Shown: piece after piece, positions 32,876 through 44,462 of the stretch
Position numbering within the stretch: position 1 is the first letter of the stretch
How the letters are laid out: each line of letters begins with the position of its first letter
Assembly (NCBI GenBank): GCA_039619475.1
Contig: CM077115.1
Coordinates: forward strand, 220,333,291 to 220,397,290
Direction: 5' to 3'
Length of the DNA stretch: 64,000 bases
Origin: Icerya purchasi
Taxonomy: Eukaryota > Arthropoda > Insecta > Hemiptera > Monophlebidae
Notes under the pieces: generated by a model
Seen by the model: only the letters and a program-made list of their open reading frames with translations
The model's database searches: none
Told to the model about the DNA's origin: nothing
Made by a program: the position numbers and the translations under genes

Positions 32876-32978
32876 ACTCTCTTCAAGTAAGACAGCAGTT
32901 AGCAAACCAAAAGTGCCCCCGTAGGCTACCGATAATTGTCTCGTTTTGAATTCGTATCGCTCCCAAATGGTATAGTAT
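32876..32978 (-). other. Candidate host exon, unidentified
   Basis: On the minus strand a pyrimidine-rich stretch ending TTTGCTTTCAG precedes 103 bases that are open in one frame (YTIWERYEFKTRQLSV, AYGGTFGLLTAVLLEES), followed by GTAAGC. Acceptor and donor both match consensus well. The peptide ends in a hydrophobic segment that could enter a membrane. I recognise no family. No second exon was found in the neighbourhood, so this could be chance. Confidence 0.22.
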
Positions 32979-34103
32979 CTGAAAGCAAATATCGCGTAAG
33001 CTCCAAGAGAGAAGAATCGGTTTATAGAGATGAAGCATGTAAAGCGTAATTTCACACTATGTCTTATATATCAAGGGTCCAATACTTTTATTTCGTAATA
33101 CAGCGCGCACTAAGATCAAGTGCTGTTCACGATAACGAGAAACCGGTACACCATATTTTTACGACGGAAAAAAGTCGCCAAGAGCAACCGTTTGAATAAC
33201 GACGCAGGTGACAAACACGTGCGCTGCAATCAAACGCGAAGATTGCCAAACAATTAGCATGCACAGACAGAAAGAGCGGTCATTTCAATTTCGCTTTTTT
33301 TCCGATCCTATTACACGTCTGCGCGCTTTCGGAACTAGGAATAGAAGAATTTGTTAAGTGCGATTTCGAAAGAATCCGTAATAGTTTAGGACGAATTTCA
33401 AAGAAAAATATCTCCAAGAATTATTTTGAACTTTCTAATTCGATGGTTGTATGAAATCAAAAGCAAAGCACGCGTGTTTTTCAAAAACAACCTTCGAGGC
33501 TACTTTTTGATGTTTTTTTCGGTCCGATAAATCTCTACGACCGACTTGCGATACTTAATCAATCTTAACCAATGCACATTCATCCAAAATGTCATTTTCT
33601 TACGGGACCACCATCATTTCGAGCCTCTCCGACTGCCTCCTTTTCCACTGCCCGATTCCAAGCGTAGCTCACTCCGAGATTATTTTATCCAAAACACGTT
33701 TTTGATCTTTATTTGGATCTCAAGATATTACTGTAAAATAACTCGGTTAATCAAATAGTGAACGGTAATAATAAAAAACGCGGGTGAATTCTGAAACCTA
33801 AAATAATTTCTAGACGAAGATGATTGATTCGGATCTCAAATCGGTTTTGCATATTTTCTTAAATTGTAATTTTCAAATATATAAATACGTATAATCGGCG
33901 TTTATCAGAATTTAATTTTTTCCCTTTTCTATCGACTTCCAAAAGGTATTATCGAGTATGTTTTTTTTTGATTTTTGTTTGCGTATAATTTATATTCATA
34001 CGGAGGACCGATTTTGCTGATTCTTCGTTCATTATATAGCCATACCATTCAGTGGTTCGTGTAATTTTATTGATGAAAATCGGTGAACGTAAAGTGAGTG
34101 TTC
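32979..34103. other. No gene seen
   Basis: Only short frames without motifs are visible. No repeat structure is seen. Confidence 0.4.
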
Positions 34104-34193
34104 GTCAAAAAACGTAAAAAACGTAAAAAAACGTAAAAAAACGTAAAAAAACGTAAAAAAACGTAAAAAACGTAAAAAAACGTAAAAAATCGT
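34104..34193. repeat. Tandem repeat of ACGTAAAAA(A) units
   Basis: About nine units of 9-10 bases (CGT followed by 6-7 A) follow each other without spacers. Unit length varies only in the A-run. This is a simple minisatellite and not a CRISPR array. Confidence 0.9.
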
Positions 34194-34279
34194 AATTCCT
34201 TCGGATTCCTTATTTTTTCTTATTATTTTTTGTTAATGTAACAGAGGCGATTGACTGAACACGCTAAAGTCGGTGCCTG

Positions 34280-34320
34280 GTCTGTAACACGGGAATTTTG
34301 CCACCACCCGTGTTACAGAC
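34280..34320. repeat. Perfect 14-bp inverted repeat (hairpin)
   Basis: GTCTGTAACACGGG (34280-34293) pairs with CCCGTGTTACAGAC (34307-34320) across a 13-base loop. It is GC-richer than its surroundings. It could be the end of a small palindromic transposon or a transcribed hairpin. Nothing identifies it further. Confidence 0.85.
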
Positions 34321-34554
34321 GGACACATTGACTTCAATGTGTTAAAGTTATCAATTTGCCAAACTACCATGGAAATGTAGCTTTGAACGAGGAAAGCGAT
34401 TATATATTTTGATGTTTTTATCGTGGAAATTCAATTTAAAATAAAGAAATCGTTTTGTTTTTATTTAAACATAAAATATGAATTATTTTAGCAAGAAAAA
34501 TATTTAAATGCAATGCTAAAAAAGTTTTAAATGAAATTTAAAAAATATATATAT

Positions 34555-34931
34555 ACACCGACTTCAACATTTATTATAAAAATGCATCAAAAAGTAAAAA
34601 ATAATTACCCGCGATAAGAAAATGTATTTCAGAGCGATGTAACTTAAAGCGATATTATCATAGTTCTTATACAATATTAATACTTATTAGAGTATGCACC
34701 AAATTTATATTAGAATAATAATTAAAAACTGCGTTGTGAATATTCATTAAATTGTTTCTAAATATTGTAATATGAATATGATACCAACTCTAATAAGTAT
34801 TAATGTTGTATAAGAATTACGGTAATATCAAATTATACATCACTCTGAAATATATATTTTTAGCGAATAATTATTTTTTACTTTTTAGTGCATTTTTGTT
34901 AAATTTTTATAATAAATTTTGAAGTGGGTGT
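34555..34931. mobile_element. Foldback MITE with long inverted arms
   Basis: The left arm (34555-34693) begins ACACCGACTTCAACATTTAT. The right arm (34787-34931) is its imperfect reverse complement, beginning with ACTCTAATAAGTATTAATG and ending GAAGTGGGTGT. The arms are about 140 bases with several mismatches and small indels. The spacer is about 93 bases, AT-rich and non-coding. Divergence between the arms suggests age. No clear target duplication is visible, since both flanks are low-complexity. Confidence 0.8.
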
Positions 34932-35479
34932 TTTTTTTTCCTTTAAAAAAAAAAACATTTGATGTTAATTTTTACCTTCGATCTATGAGAAAAGAGGCAA
35001 TATTTCATATTAATTTTTTTTCCTGTTATTCTCGTCTGTATGTCAACAATGCCAATGGTCATCTTTGACCTATGTGGCAAAAATTGTAAGTTACGCTGTC
35101 GGCTTAAATTAACCAACATTCTGCTTCTGGAATTGTTCTTTCAATATTTCCATGGAGTACTGGTGGCATTAAAGTATCCTCCTAATATTATCCTCTAGGT
35201 TTAGGAAAATCGCCCTTACTCTCTCCGTGGGTAGTATTATATTCAATACATTTTTAATACATTTATTCCACTTGATTTTAAATACATTGAATATTAAATA
35301 TATTGAATATAATTATGTGATATTCTTAATCGCCAATGCGTTTGATAGCGCGAGTAGCGAACGTGTGTGTACCTGAACTACTTCAATGTGCTTTAATATT
35401 GTTAAAATGTATGCATCATTTTGTAGTCCATGTTTATAATTTATTTTTGTGTTCACTTGTTGTTAATTATTATATATAC
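34932..35479. other. AT-rich stretch, no gene seen
   Basis: No coding or repeat structure is recognised between the two MITEs. Confidence 0.4.
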
Positions 35480-35785
35480 CAAGGCCGTGTCCACGGGGTG
35501 GGTTTTAGGGGTTAACCCCCCCCCCATGAGAATTGAAATAGTCTAGGTACTTCATTAATATTTCATGCAAAATTTTTAGTTACGAGTATAATCAATAACA
35601 TATGTCATTTTTATTAATGTGTTTATGCAGTAATTCGTTTATTTAAATTATTAATATATAAATCAAAATGATGGAAATTATTAATAGCATGAGTATTAGT
35701 GAAAAATGTATTGTTATTTATAAAATAAATATGCGAAGAAAATTTTCACCCTCCCACCCCCCTCAAAGTTCTGGGCACGGGCCTG
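35480..35785. mobile_element. hAT-like MITE with 8-bp target duplication
   Basis: ATATATAC at 35472-35479 is repeated exactly at 35786-35793. Between them lie 306 bases whose ends are imperfect inverted repeats: CAAGGCCGTGTCCAC on the left, and CAGGCCCGTGCCCAG as the reverse complement of the right end (11 of 15 match). CA at the terminus and an 8-bp duplication fit the hAT superfamily. The inside has C-runs and no coding capacity. The TA-rich duplication lowers its weight somewhat. Confidence 0.7.
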
Positions 35786-35849
35786 ATATATACTTATTAT
35801 TAATCTAATCTAAAACTAATAATGAGTACTACAAAAATTTTTATATCTT

Positions 35850-35951
35850 ACATGGGCTACATTTATGTGCAATTTTCAACATTTAAATAAAACAGACTGA
35901 TTTCTTATGATATAAAACGTAATATGCTCAACACTGGAATGTAGCCCATGT
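35850..35951. repeat. Inverted repeat, 13-bp arms
   Basis: ACATGGGCTACAT (35850-35862) pairs with ATGTAGCCCATGT (35939-35951) around a 76-base AT-rich spacer. It may be the remains of a small palindromic element. Confidence 0.75.
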
Positions 35952-37049
35952 TTACAATTATATGTAATAAAAATAATGATTTGTATTTAATTAATTAAGT
36001 AATATCTAAAATTAAACACACTTATACCCCAATCCCGTTATAACGTTGGCACACTTCAATAATAATAAATATACTTAAAAGGAAAAACTAATAAATCTAT
36101 AAATACAATAATGAAACATATGATAAAAATAATTGTTTTACAAATAAAAGTGACAAAATGTAATATAAATAGCAAGTTAATTATAATTATGAATAATAAT
36201 AATAGAAGTTTAGATAATAAACATATTAATTACTCATTAAGTTATGGGGTTAATAATACAGAAAGTAGTAATTGTATCTTAATAGCTACTAAAATAATTA
36301 TTGAAACAGCATAAAAAAATTGTAATAGTAAAGATATGTGTAGATATAATAAGGATAAACCACTATGAAATTAAACTTTAATATTAATTAGCATAGTTTT
36401 ATATAATATAGATCTATAAATTAAAATTAATTTTGTGCTTAAAGTATGAAATGTATATGGACTAATAATGCAATTATAATTTTATGATAAATTGTATAAG
36501 GGATAGTGAATTTATAATTTGTAACAGCTAAGTAATAAAATATTTAACTAAATTCCCAAAGTGAACGATACAATATTTGTTGTCTATATTATTTTAATAA
36601 GTGTGGATAATAGGAAAGGTAACTTTTAAATGTTTATCACTCTGAGATATCGATAAGTGTATTTTTGATTAAAGCTTATGTTGTAATATAATAAAGTTTA
36701 TATTGTACCGGCAGTGGTGTAAACAAATAAACATGAGATTTCTATATATTAATATGTTATGTGTTTTTAACAATGTATCTCTCATTGCGTTATGTAAAGT
36801 AATTATAAAATATTGTTTGTTTTTTTTTCCTGCTGTGCTTTTGTTGCAAAATTTATTGCTAGTGCTATGCGTAAATTTTTAATGTTATAGTGAAATGCAT
36901 TATTTTTATGTTAAATTGAATGAAAATTCCATTAATTACGGAAAATAAAGTCATTCTTAACTTGTAAGGTGGAAATTACTGTTACTTGTATCTGAACGTA
37001 ACATTAAAAACATCAAGAAGAATAAGACGTGATAAATTGTGTAGTGCTA
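35952..37049. other. AT-rich stretch, no gene seen
   Basis: It is extremely AT-rich. A plus-strand frame at 36111-36314 is low-complexity and shows no motif. Confidence 0.4.
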
Positions 37050-39870
37050 TTTTTTTTTATTTTTTTTTTTATTTGTAGTTGTGATTTGTAGATGTGAAAT
37101 AGTTTATTACAATTTTCTGCTTATATTTGTAGTTTCGTAGTTTATCTTTCAACACTACAGGTAATGCATTAAATAATTTCGAGCCTATATATCTTACTTG
37201 TGTTCTACTGTGAAATTTATAATAACATGGTATATCCGCTTTCTTTTATCGAGATGATCTAGTTATTCCCGTGTAGAATTGAATACTTAATTAATCTTTG
37301 TTTTTTAAAACATACAGTAATAAATTCGGGAGATACAGGTTTTTAATATTTAACAAACTGTCATCACTAGAGGCATAATTTCCCGAGTTTATTTTCTTAC
37401 TTAATGATTTTTGTAAATACTTTATAGGTGCAAGATGGTAATTTGCCGCACCTCCACAATGTATGATCCAGTATGCTAGTGTTGGTTGAAATAGTGCTAA
37501 ATATAACATTCGGAGTTGTTTCTTACTGAAATATTGATCTAAATAGTAGAATAAATAGTTCATTTTTCTTAATTTTTCTGATAAGTAAGATAGATGTTTT
37601 ACCCATAGTAATTTGCAGTCTAGGTACATTCCTAAATATTTAATCTCATACGATGTATCTATAATGATGTTATCTGCCCATTCTATCTGTACTTGGTTCC
37701 ATCTATGTTGAGGTAGATGACTGTACATTAAATATTTTGTTTTATTGACATTTAGTTGCAATTTATTGTTTTTCATCCAATTATGCACTCTGTTTACATC
37801 GCGTTGTATTTGGTTCTGTAGAATGTTTACAAATCGTGAGCTTACTATTAATACTGTATCATCCGTGTAGGTGTATATTTTCCCTGATATCTTCAAATTA
37901 TGTAAGTCGTTAATATATATTAAGAATAAAATAGGTCCCAGAATATTGCCTTGCGGCACCCTGTACTCCTGTATTAGACTATCGCTAAGAGTATTATTAA
38001 TTTTTGTTACAACTTTCCTATTTACTAAGAAAGAGTAGAACCACTTATTCATAAAGCCGCGGAAACCGCAAGCGTACAATTTCTTTAAGATAATGTTGTG
38101 TTCCACAGTATCAAATGCTTTACAAAAGTCATAATATACAGCAGCCACTGAGCAACCATATTCCAATTTTTCAGTTATTGTAGTTATGTGATTGAACAAA
38201 GCGTCATCTGTGCATTTTTGTTGTAAAAAACCATATTGGTTTTCGCTGAAATAATTTTGTTTATTTAGATAGCCTAGGATCTTTATTTTAATAGATTTTT
38301 CGAAAATTTTTGAAAAAGATGATAATAAGCAAATAGGTCGATAATTCGAAATATCAGAAGCTTTGCCGCTTTTAAATACAGGTGTTATTATTCCAATTTT
38401 TTTAGGAATATCCGGAAAGATTCCCAGTTTCACTGATTCATTAAATAAACATGTTAATGGTTTGGTAAAAAATTCGACATTTTCTTTTATTAGTATAATT
38501 GAGATTCCGTCATGTCCGAATGAATGTTTATTCGGGAGTGATGCGATTGCAGTTCTTATATCGTTCAAAGTAAAATCAATAAAACCGAAAGAGGTTATAT
38601 TGTGATTAGTAATGATGTAATTATTTGTGCCAAAAGATGTGAGTTGTTTTTGATGGTTTTAATTATATTCACGAAATAGTTATTAAATTGATTGGCTATA
38701 ATGGACTCATTGTCACTAACCGTTACAATCTCATTGTTTATGGAAATTTCTTTTAAAATTGGAATTTTGTTACCTATAACGTTTTTAATTAACGCCCAGT
38801 ATTGTTTCGGATTATCTCTATAGCAGCGTAATTTATGCGAATAATATTCTTTTTTAGTTACTCGTACTAGTTTTTGTAGCTTTTTGGAAACGTTTTTAAA
38901 TTGAGATAGTAAATTTTCATTTAAGGGGAATTTTTTAACTAGTTTATATAATGAATTATTTTCTCTCGATAACTCCATTACTTCATTAGTGACCCATTCT
39001 GATCTCTTGCGTTGATGACTTTTATATTTACTTAAAATTTTTGGATCGTTCTAAAGCATTTTTAACAAGTAATATAAATGTTTCAAATTTATAATTTATT
39101 GTTAAAAATTTATTATATATTTCATTCAAATTGCACTGCTGAAGGTTTTGTTTCAGAAGTAAATTGTCGATAGTATATTTATTTTCATTAATTTTTAGTC
39201 GTAAGTTAAAACCTATTTTTAGGTTAATGTATAGAAACGAATGATCCGAAAAAAAAACACGGCTCAACCTTAATTGTAGTACTTAGTTTTATCGTAGAAT
39301 TTATAATACCTCGAACAAAGACATGATCTAGACAAGATGAGTACGTATCTTTTTTCTTGTGATAAGTGGGTTGATTATGGCAACTTTTAAATCCATGTGT
39401 ACTCGGTAAATTTAAGTAATTTAAACTTTTAATGTTGTCTAATAAATTTATATTTATGTCTCCTGTGATTAAAGCCATTCGGTCTAATTTGCTTATAACT
39501 TCGTTTAACCGTAATAAAAATTCTGAGTATTGCGATTCACAGAAATGGTAGATTCCTACAACCGAGAGATAGCTTTTATTGTGTAATTTTATATTGAAAC
39601 ATACAAGGTTTCCAGTTGAAATTTTTATATCAATATTCGTAATCATTAAACCAATCTGCACTAATAGTATATCCAGGAATCTCGTACTGAGTTATCTCCT
39701 CCTCCGTCAACCATGTTTCTGTTAAAAGTATTAAATCGTATTCACATTCACACTCACCTAACAACAGTACTAAATCATTATAATGAGCTCTTAAGCTACT
39801 TATGTTTAAAACTAGAATGTTTAAGCTAGTTTGTGTTCTATTGGTATGTTTTGTATTGCTTATAAAATTA
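37050..39870 (-). mobile_element. Element G: CR1-like retrotransposon relic related to F
   Basis: The element consists of ORF2 only, with its 5' part (ORF1) missing. It ends in a stop codon followed directly by an A-rich tail (T-runs at 37050-37071). Unlike F it keeps the complete 3' terminus, so it shows what F has lost. Several frame breaks show that it is older than F. Confidence 0.85.
37075..39855 (-). pseudogene. G ORF2: endonuclease and reverse transcriptase, multiply broken
   Basis: Reading down from 39855: endonuclease (LNISSLRAHYNDLVLLLGE, LILLTETWLTEEEITQYE, GDININLLDN, CLDHVFVRG), then fragments at 39028-39267 and 38595-38978, then RT at 37291-38568 (NYRPICLLSSFSKIFEKSIK, NQYGFLQQKCTDDALF, VYYDFCKAFDTVEHN, VPQGNILGPILF). 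The catalytic box is YTDD instead of the YADD seen in F, a likely inactivating change. A stop ends the main frame at 37291. Shifted coding continues to SKLFNALPVVLKDKLRNY and a final stop just before the tail. Confidence 0.85.
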
Positions 39871-40952
39871 CTGTTTAAATATTTTATTTTAGTTTATGTT
39901 TATGTTGTTTAGTCTAGTTAAGTGTATTGTGTCATATATTTATTAACGCTGTTTAAAAAGAAGGCTGTAATACCTAAATATTTCATCGCAGACGATATTA
40001 TATAACACAGTTTTGCAATATTACTTGTCTAAAAATAATTATTGTTGAAATTGTTTAGATTTTAAGTTTTTACATTAATACCCGTTATGTATAGATAAAC
40101 GTAGTTATTGTTATAGTACTGTTGTTCGGAGAACAGAGCAAATTTACTAATGAAGGTATAAGTAAAGTAGTTTTAAGTAATGTAAAGTAAAAATATGTTA
40201 TTTTAGGAAGATGTGAGGTAAAATTTAGAGCCACGGAAAATGAAGCATACAAGATAGTATAAAGATAACAGTGTATTGCTGCACTAGTGAAAGAATGTTA
40301 ACTGAGGTGTAATGGAGGATAATTATTTCGATGTCACTCGATCTACCAAAATTATAAAACGGCTATCGATTTATACCCTAATTTACCACCAGGTTTATAC
40401 ATACATACATATATAGACGCATAACACTCTTCACATACCCACTTTATATAAACATGACGATTCTGTACATCTACAAAACTTTTACAGTTGACCACACTCT
40501 ACATCATATACACATAGAATGTCATGTTTAATTTATTGCAACGTCATATACCTACTATAAAAGAAGTGAGAAAAACAATATTTAACAACAAATCTGCTAT
40601 CACCAACAGAAGCCCATTATATAACACTATAGCATTCCTGGCCTAGCCTTGTTGACTTAAAACTTAACATCAATATCAATTTGCTTTATACACCTGCAGT
40701 TTCTTCTCGTATACTAAACAGTGTTGATTTAATGAAAATATAACAATAAATACCTATCAGACGTTTACATACCCCCATACATATTTCACCACCTCATTCG
40801 CTTATTTGAGAAAATAAACTCTACACCCCTACAGCCACAGCACTGCACAGTTAACCTTATGATCAATAACACATACAGTAGGCATTCGTTCCTGCCCATA
40901 CTTTCTTTCCCACCTACGTCTTGATAAGAATCAAGGTTGGTGGCGCGATCTT
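39871..40952. other. AT-rich stretch, no gene seen
   Basis: No motifs or repeats are recognised. Small CATA/TATA simple repeats occur near 40400. Confidence 0.4.
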
Positions 40953-41021
40953 TCGGCGACGTTCTATAATAGATTAACAGTTCGGTTTTTAGTATTACTT
41001 CTGATTTCCGAACGTCGCCGA
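40953..41021. repeat. Perfect 12-bp inverted repeat at the start of a GC-richer island
   Basis: TCGGCGACGTTC (40953-40964) pairs with GAACGTCGCCGA (41010-41021). The next 120 bases are clearly GC-richer than the surroundings and include GCCGTTGTG and GGTGGCGTCCGCG. This resembles a 5' UTR or promoter of a retroelement, but no ORF follows. Confidence 0.6.
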
Positions 41022-41554
41022 TTGTCAGCTTCAGTCAGTGCCGTTGTGTACAAGCCGGTGGCGTCCGCGTGTTTGCCAAAACACCCTACAATACCGAGCG
41101 CTGATAAAAGATAAAGCCGGCTCTGGTAGATCGGATGCGGTAGAGAGTTTTTTGTATTATTATCTTTCGATGATTAATCTAGTTGAAAAAGAGAACTTGG
41201 TACGGCCGACCGTTGAATAGAGTATTTAATAGATCGCGTTTCTTTTCGTGCTTTGTTCAAATGAACTACTCTTGTTCTCATTTTTGGAATACTGACCTCA
41301 GTACAGTGATCATTATTTACAGAATTTCTGCATTTGTATTATATTTTAATAAATAAATCTTAAGTTTTATAAATTACTTAGTTAAATTTTTATATCATTA
41401 TAAAAGTATAGTAATGTATTAAATGTTCCACTCAGCAAGATATAATGTAAGTAAGACGGTATAGATTGGACAACAAAGGAATTTTCTAATTCTATTGAAT
41501 GAATGAAAAAAAAGGAACATTAAAAAATAATTTAATAAAATGAAATAAGAAATT
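41022..41554. other. No gene seen
   Basis: The GC-richer island ends near 41140. The rest is AT-rich. A 60-codon frame at 41038-41220 has no motif. Confidence 0.4.
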
Positions 41555-41899
41555 TTAATTACATCACTTTTCCATTACTCTCTTGTGTCGTCTCCTTTTT
41601 GTCCATTGCACCCCTCCAATATCCAATTTGTGTGTGATCCCGATCACATAATGTTCGGCTGTCTATGTCTTGTAACCGATCAAGCTGCTTTCTACATCTC
41701 CCTTTTACAAACTGGTATTCCCACTCCATACAGTGCTTCCTTCATTCTCTCCGTTCCTTCTCCATCTGTTGTCCAGGCTCTTGATTGCTTTTTGTCGGCT
41801 ATCTTTCTAATCGTGTAAAGTTTCTTGCGTTCTTTTTCCTTTGTTCTTGGGGCAATGTCCTTGTAGACGAACCCAAAAAAAAAAAAAAAAAAAAAAAAT
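41555..41899 (+). mobile_element. Relic C1: 3' stub of an I/R1-like retrotransposon
   Basis: The plus strand encodes the ORF2 C-terminal zinc region and end: FCPLHPSNIQFVCDPDHIMF, then TGIPTPYSASFILSVPSPSV and a stop near 41818. A short 3' UTR follows with the family stem (TTGGG at 41847-41851, CCCAA at 41872-41876, inner GTC 41857-41859 with GAC 41866-41868) and an A tail to 41899. This severe 5' truncation leaves only about 345 bases. Confidence 0.82.
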
Positions 41900-42328
41900 A
41901 CATTTTATTCTATTTACAGTGTGTTATATATAATAATAGGAGATGTTGAATTTAACTCATGGTGGTTTTTTTACTCTTCTTTATATTTTTATATTCATAT
42001 AAAAAAATGATTTGCATTGAAAATGCAACACAAAGAATAATAAACATTATAAATGATTTATTCTTCTACTATTAAATACTTTTCAATGACAATATTGTTT
42101 CTTTCCTTCCCCACTAATTATTCCTGCTATTTGTATAAAATTCCTGATTGGATTAAAATATAACCGACTTCTTTCATAAACCTTTTGTTTCTCGATGAAG
42201 ATCCTTGCTTAATGAGCCGAAAAGAGAGAGAAAAACAAAAAAGACAATATTGTTTTCCAGTTGATTTGATTTGTATCCTGAATGTCCATGAATGATGAAA
42301 ACTTTTTGTAGCAGGAACAGGAATCTTA
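41900..42328. other. No gene seen
   Basis: AT-rich sequence between C1 and the Harbinger-like element. TTA at 42326-42328 is the left target duplication of that element. Confidence 0.4.
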
Positions 42329-43233
42329 GTGAGAGCGCCCACTTAAGCGATACGATTCCGATATGATAGCAACAAAATGTAGTTCAAAATTAAACCCACG
42401 TTATTAAATGAGTTAGCGCTCACTTACGCGATGTGACAAGCAACCGATAAGCAACTATCGTATCGCCGTCGGTCGAGTGTTACATGTTTTATTTTTGGTT
42501 GTTGAGCAAGCGATTGTTTGTTTACATTCTGAATTTTTATGCGTAATATGAATGATCGGCAAAAATAACAATTTAAAAATCGTTGTTTTAAATTTATTTC
42601 AGAATATTTTTAAAAACAATTCATATTTATGAAATAAATATTAATATTTACACATTATCTTATTTTGTTATCTAATATAAATTAGCAGCAATATATATGT
42701 ATGTGGTATAGAAAATGTTTCCAAACATTAGGTATACATAATTAACAAATGTATTTCCCGTTATGTGACTAAAATATGTTTCTGCAGTGTATAAATGTTC
42801 TAAAATGGGTGTTCTTTTTTACAATTTTTGGGCCAATTTTCTCTACTGACCAATTAAACGTTTCCTTATTCATTCCATAAAAACTTTAGAACTTTTCCGG
42901 GTACATATTCAGTTCTTTATAAACATTAAAGCGTTTATTCTGTTACTGTTTTGAAAAAATGGATGTACTCAATAACGTTGTTTTCGTTTTTGATTTAAAT
43001 TGTTAAGATTTATTAACCATACATTGCTTCTTCACTAAAAGAAGAACAGAAAAATGAAGAAAAATTTGACATTTTTTGCACTATCACACCGCATCATAAA
43101 TTAAGCTGCTTTTCCAGCGGATAAATCGTGTTGCTCAAGGGGGCGTTATGTCGTATTGGAATCGTGTTACTATCGCTTTCAATTTAAAATCGCTGTTGTA
43201 TTGGAATCGTATCGCTTATGTGGGCGCTCTCCC
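42329..43233. mobile_element. Harbinger-like non-autonomous DNA transposon
   Basis: The ends are inverted repeats: GTGAGAGCGCCCACTTAAGC on the left, and GGGAGAGCGCCCACATAAGC as the reverse complement of the right end, both continuing GATACGATTCC. That is about 31 bases with two mismatches. TTA flanks both sides (42326-42328, 43234-43236). A 3-bp TTA duplication and G-starting termini fit PIF/Harbinger. Related subterminal motifs (ATTGGAATCGT, GCGCTCACTTACGCGAT) recur inside both ends. The 905-base element has no transposase frame. Confidence 0.75.
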
Positions 43234-43236
43234 TTA

Positions 43237-44462
43237 CATTTCTTACCTGTAAATTACAAACCATATTTAATAATGATTGATTTATTTATTTCATCTTTGT
43301 TTAGCTGAAACAGTGATGATAATAATTTTAATTTTGTAATAGGAGCAATATATTAGTAAAGCCTTGGTAAGGTAAATTCAAAGTAACCACAGTTGATTAT
43401 AAAAAATAGAATATTTTTAAACAAAATGCTATTTTATTAAATATGTTTATAACTGTCAAGATTCGTTAATTATTTGTTTTTTAAATTTTGATCAATATGT
43501 AGTTACATGTTAATGCTATAAGTCGCAACACTTTATTAAATTTAAATGACAAAAAAAAAAAAAAAATTCTTAAAGTATGAAAATTACAACAATTTTTATT
43601 GTGCAAATATTTGTATAAATTGCAGTACAGATATTTTTTGAAAATCTTTTAAGTGGTAATTTTTTGTAAAATACATACTGTAAAAGTAAGTTATAGCAGA
43701 CATATTGAATAAATCTGTATAATATAAGACTGTACCTGTAAGCTACAACATGCTGCACCTCAATCAATTGATAGAGAACACATTTAAGAAATGTAATTTT
43801 AACTACATTAATTTCTTTATATAAAATTAAATATTTCAAGTTTTTATCAAGTACAAATAATTACAATAAATGATACATTGATTTATAGTGACCAACAGTG
43901 AAATATGAAACAAATTTATTAAATTTAATAGTACATTTAACAATAATTGCTAACATTTATATTAATAGGCTTGTGCAAGTTCAATAAGTTGATAAAATCA
44001 TCCAAACAAGTGAAATAGTACAAAGCAAAGTACTGCTGCAAATGAACAGGTAGTTCAATAAAAGTAGAATATTGAGAAACAACCATAATTCTATATTTAA
44101 GTCATGGAATACTCACAATGTCTATTTTAAATTCAAGTATATTGTTTTTTTATTATTAAATCTTCCTTTCACACTGAAAAATTTATTAAAAATTGTTCCC
44201 TTTGGCTGTCCTATATAAAATTGAATTTCATTTTATTAATTAGTTTAACAAAATTATTTTGAAATAATCTAAATCTGTTAAACATATCTATAAGTCCTAG
44301 TTGGTTGAGCATTATAACTACCAACTGTTACATTCTAAATATTATACACATTAGTATTAATCGTTATTAATTTTACTTATGCAGCTTATTTTTGAACTCA
44401 AGATCTCTCAGTTTAATGGTTCAATCATTCTACCATTTCGGCTAAACATAATGCACAACCAA
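43237..44462. other. AT-rich stretch, no gene seen
   Basis: No coding or repeat structure is recognised. Confidence 0.4.

Noticed and set aside
34104..34193. CRISPR-like array
   Set aside because: The units are 9-10 bases and directly tandem, with no spacers. This is a minisatellite in a eukaryotic context.
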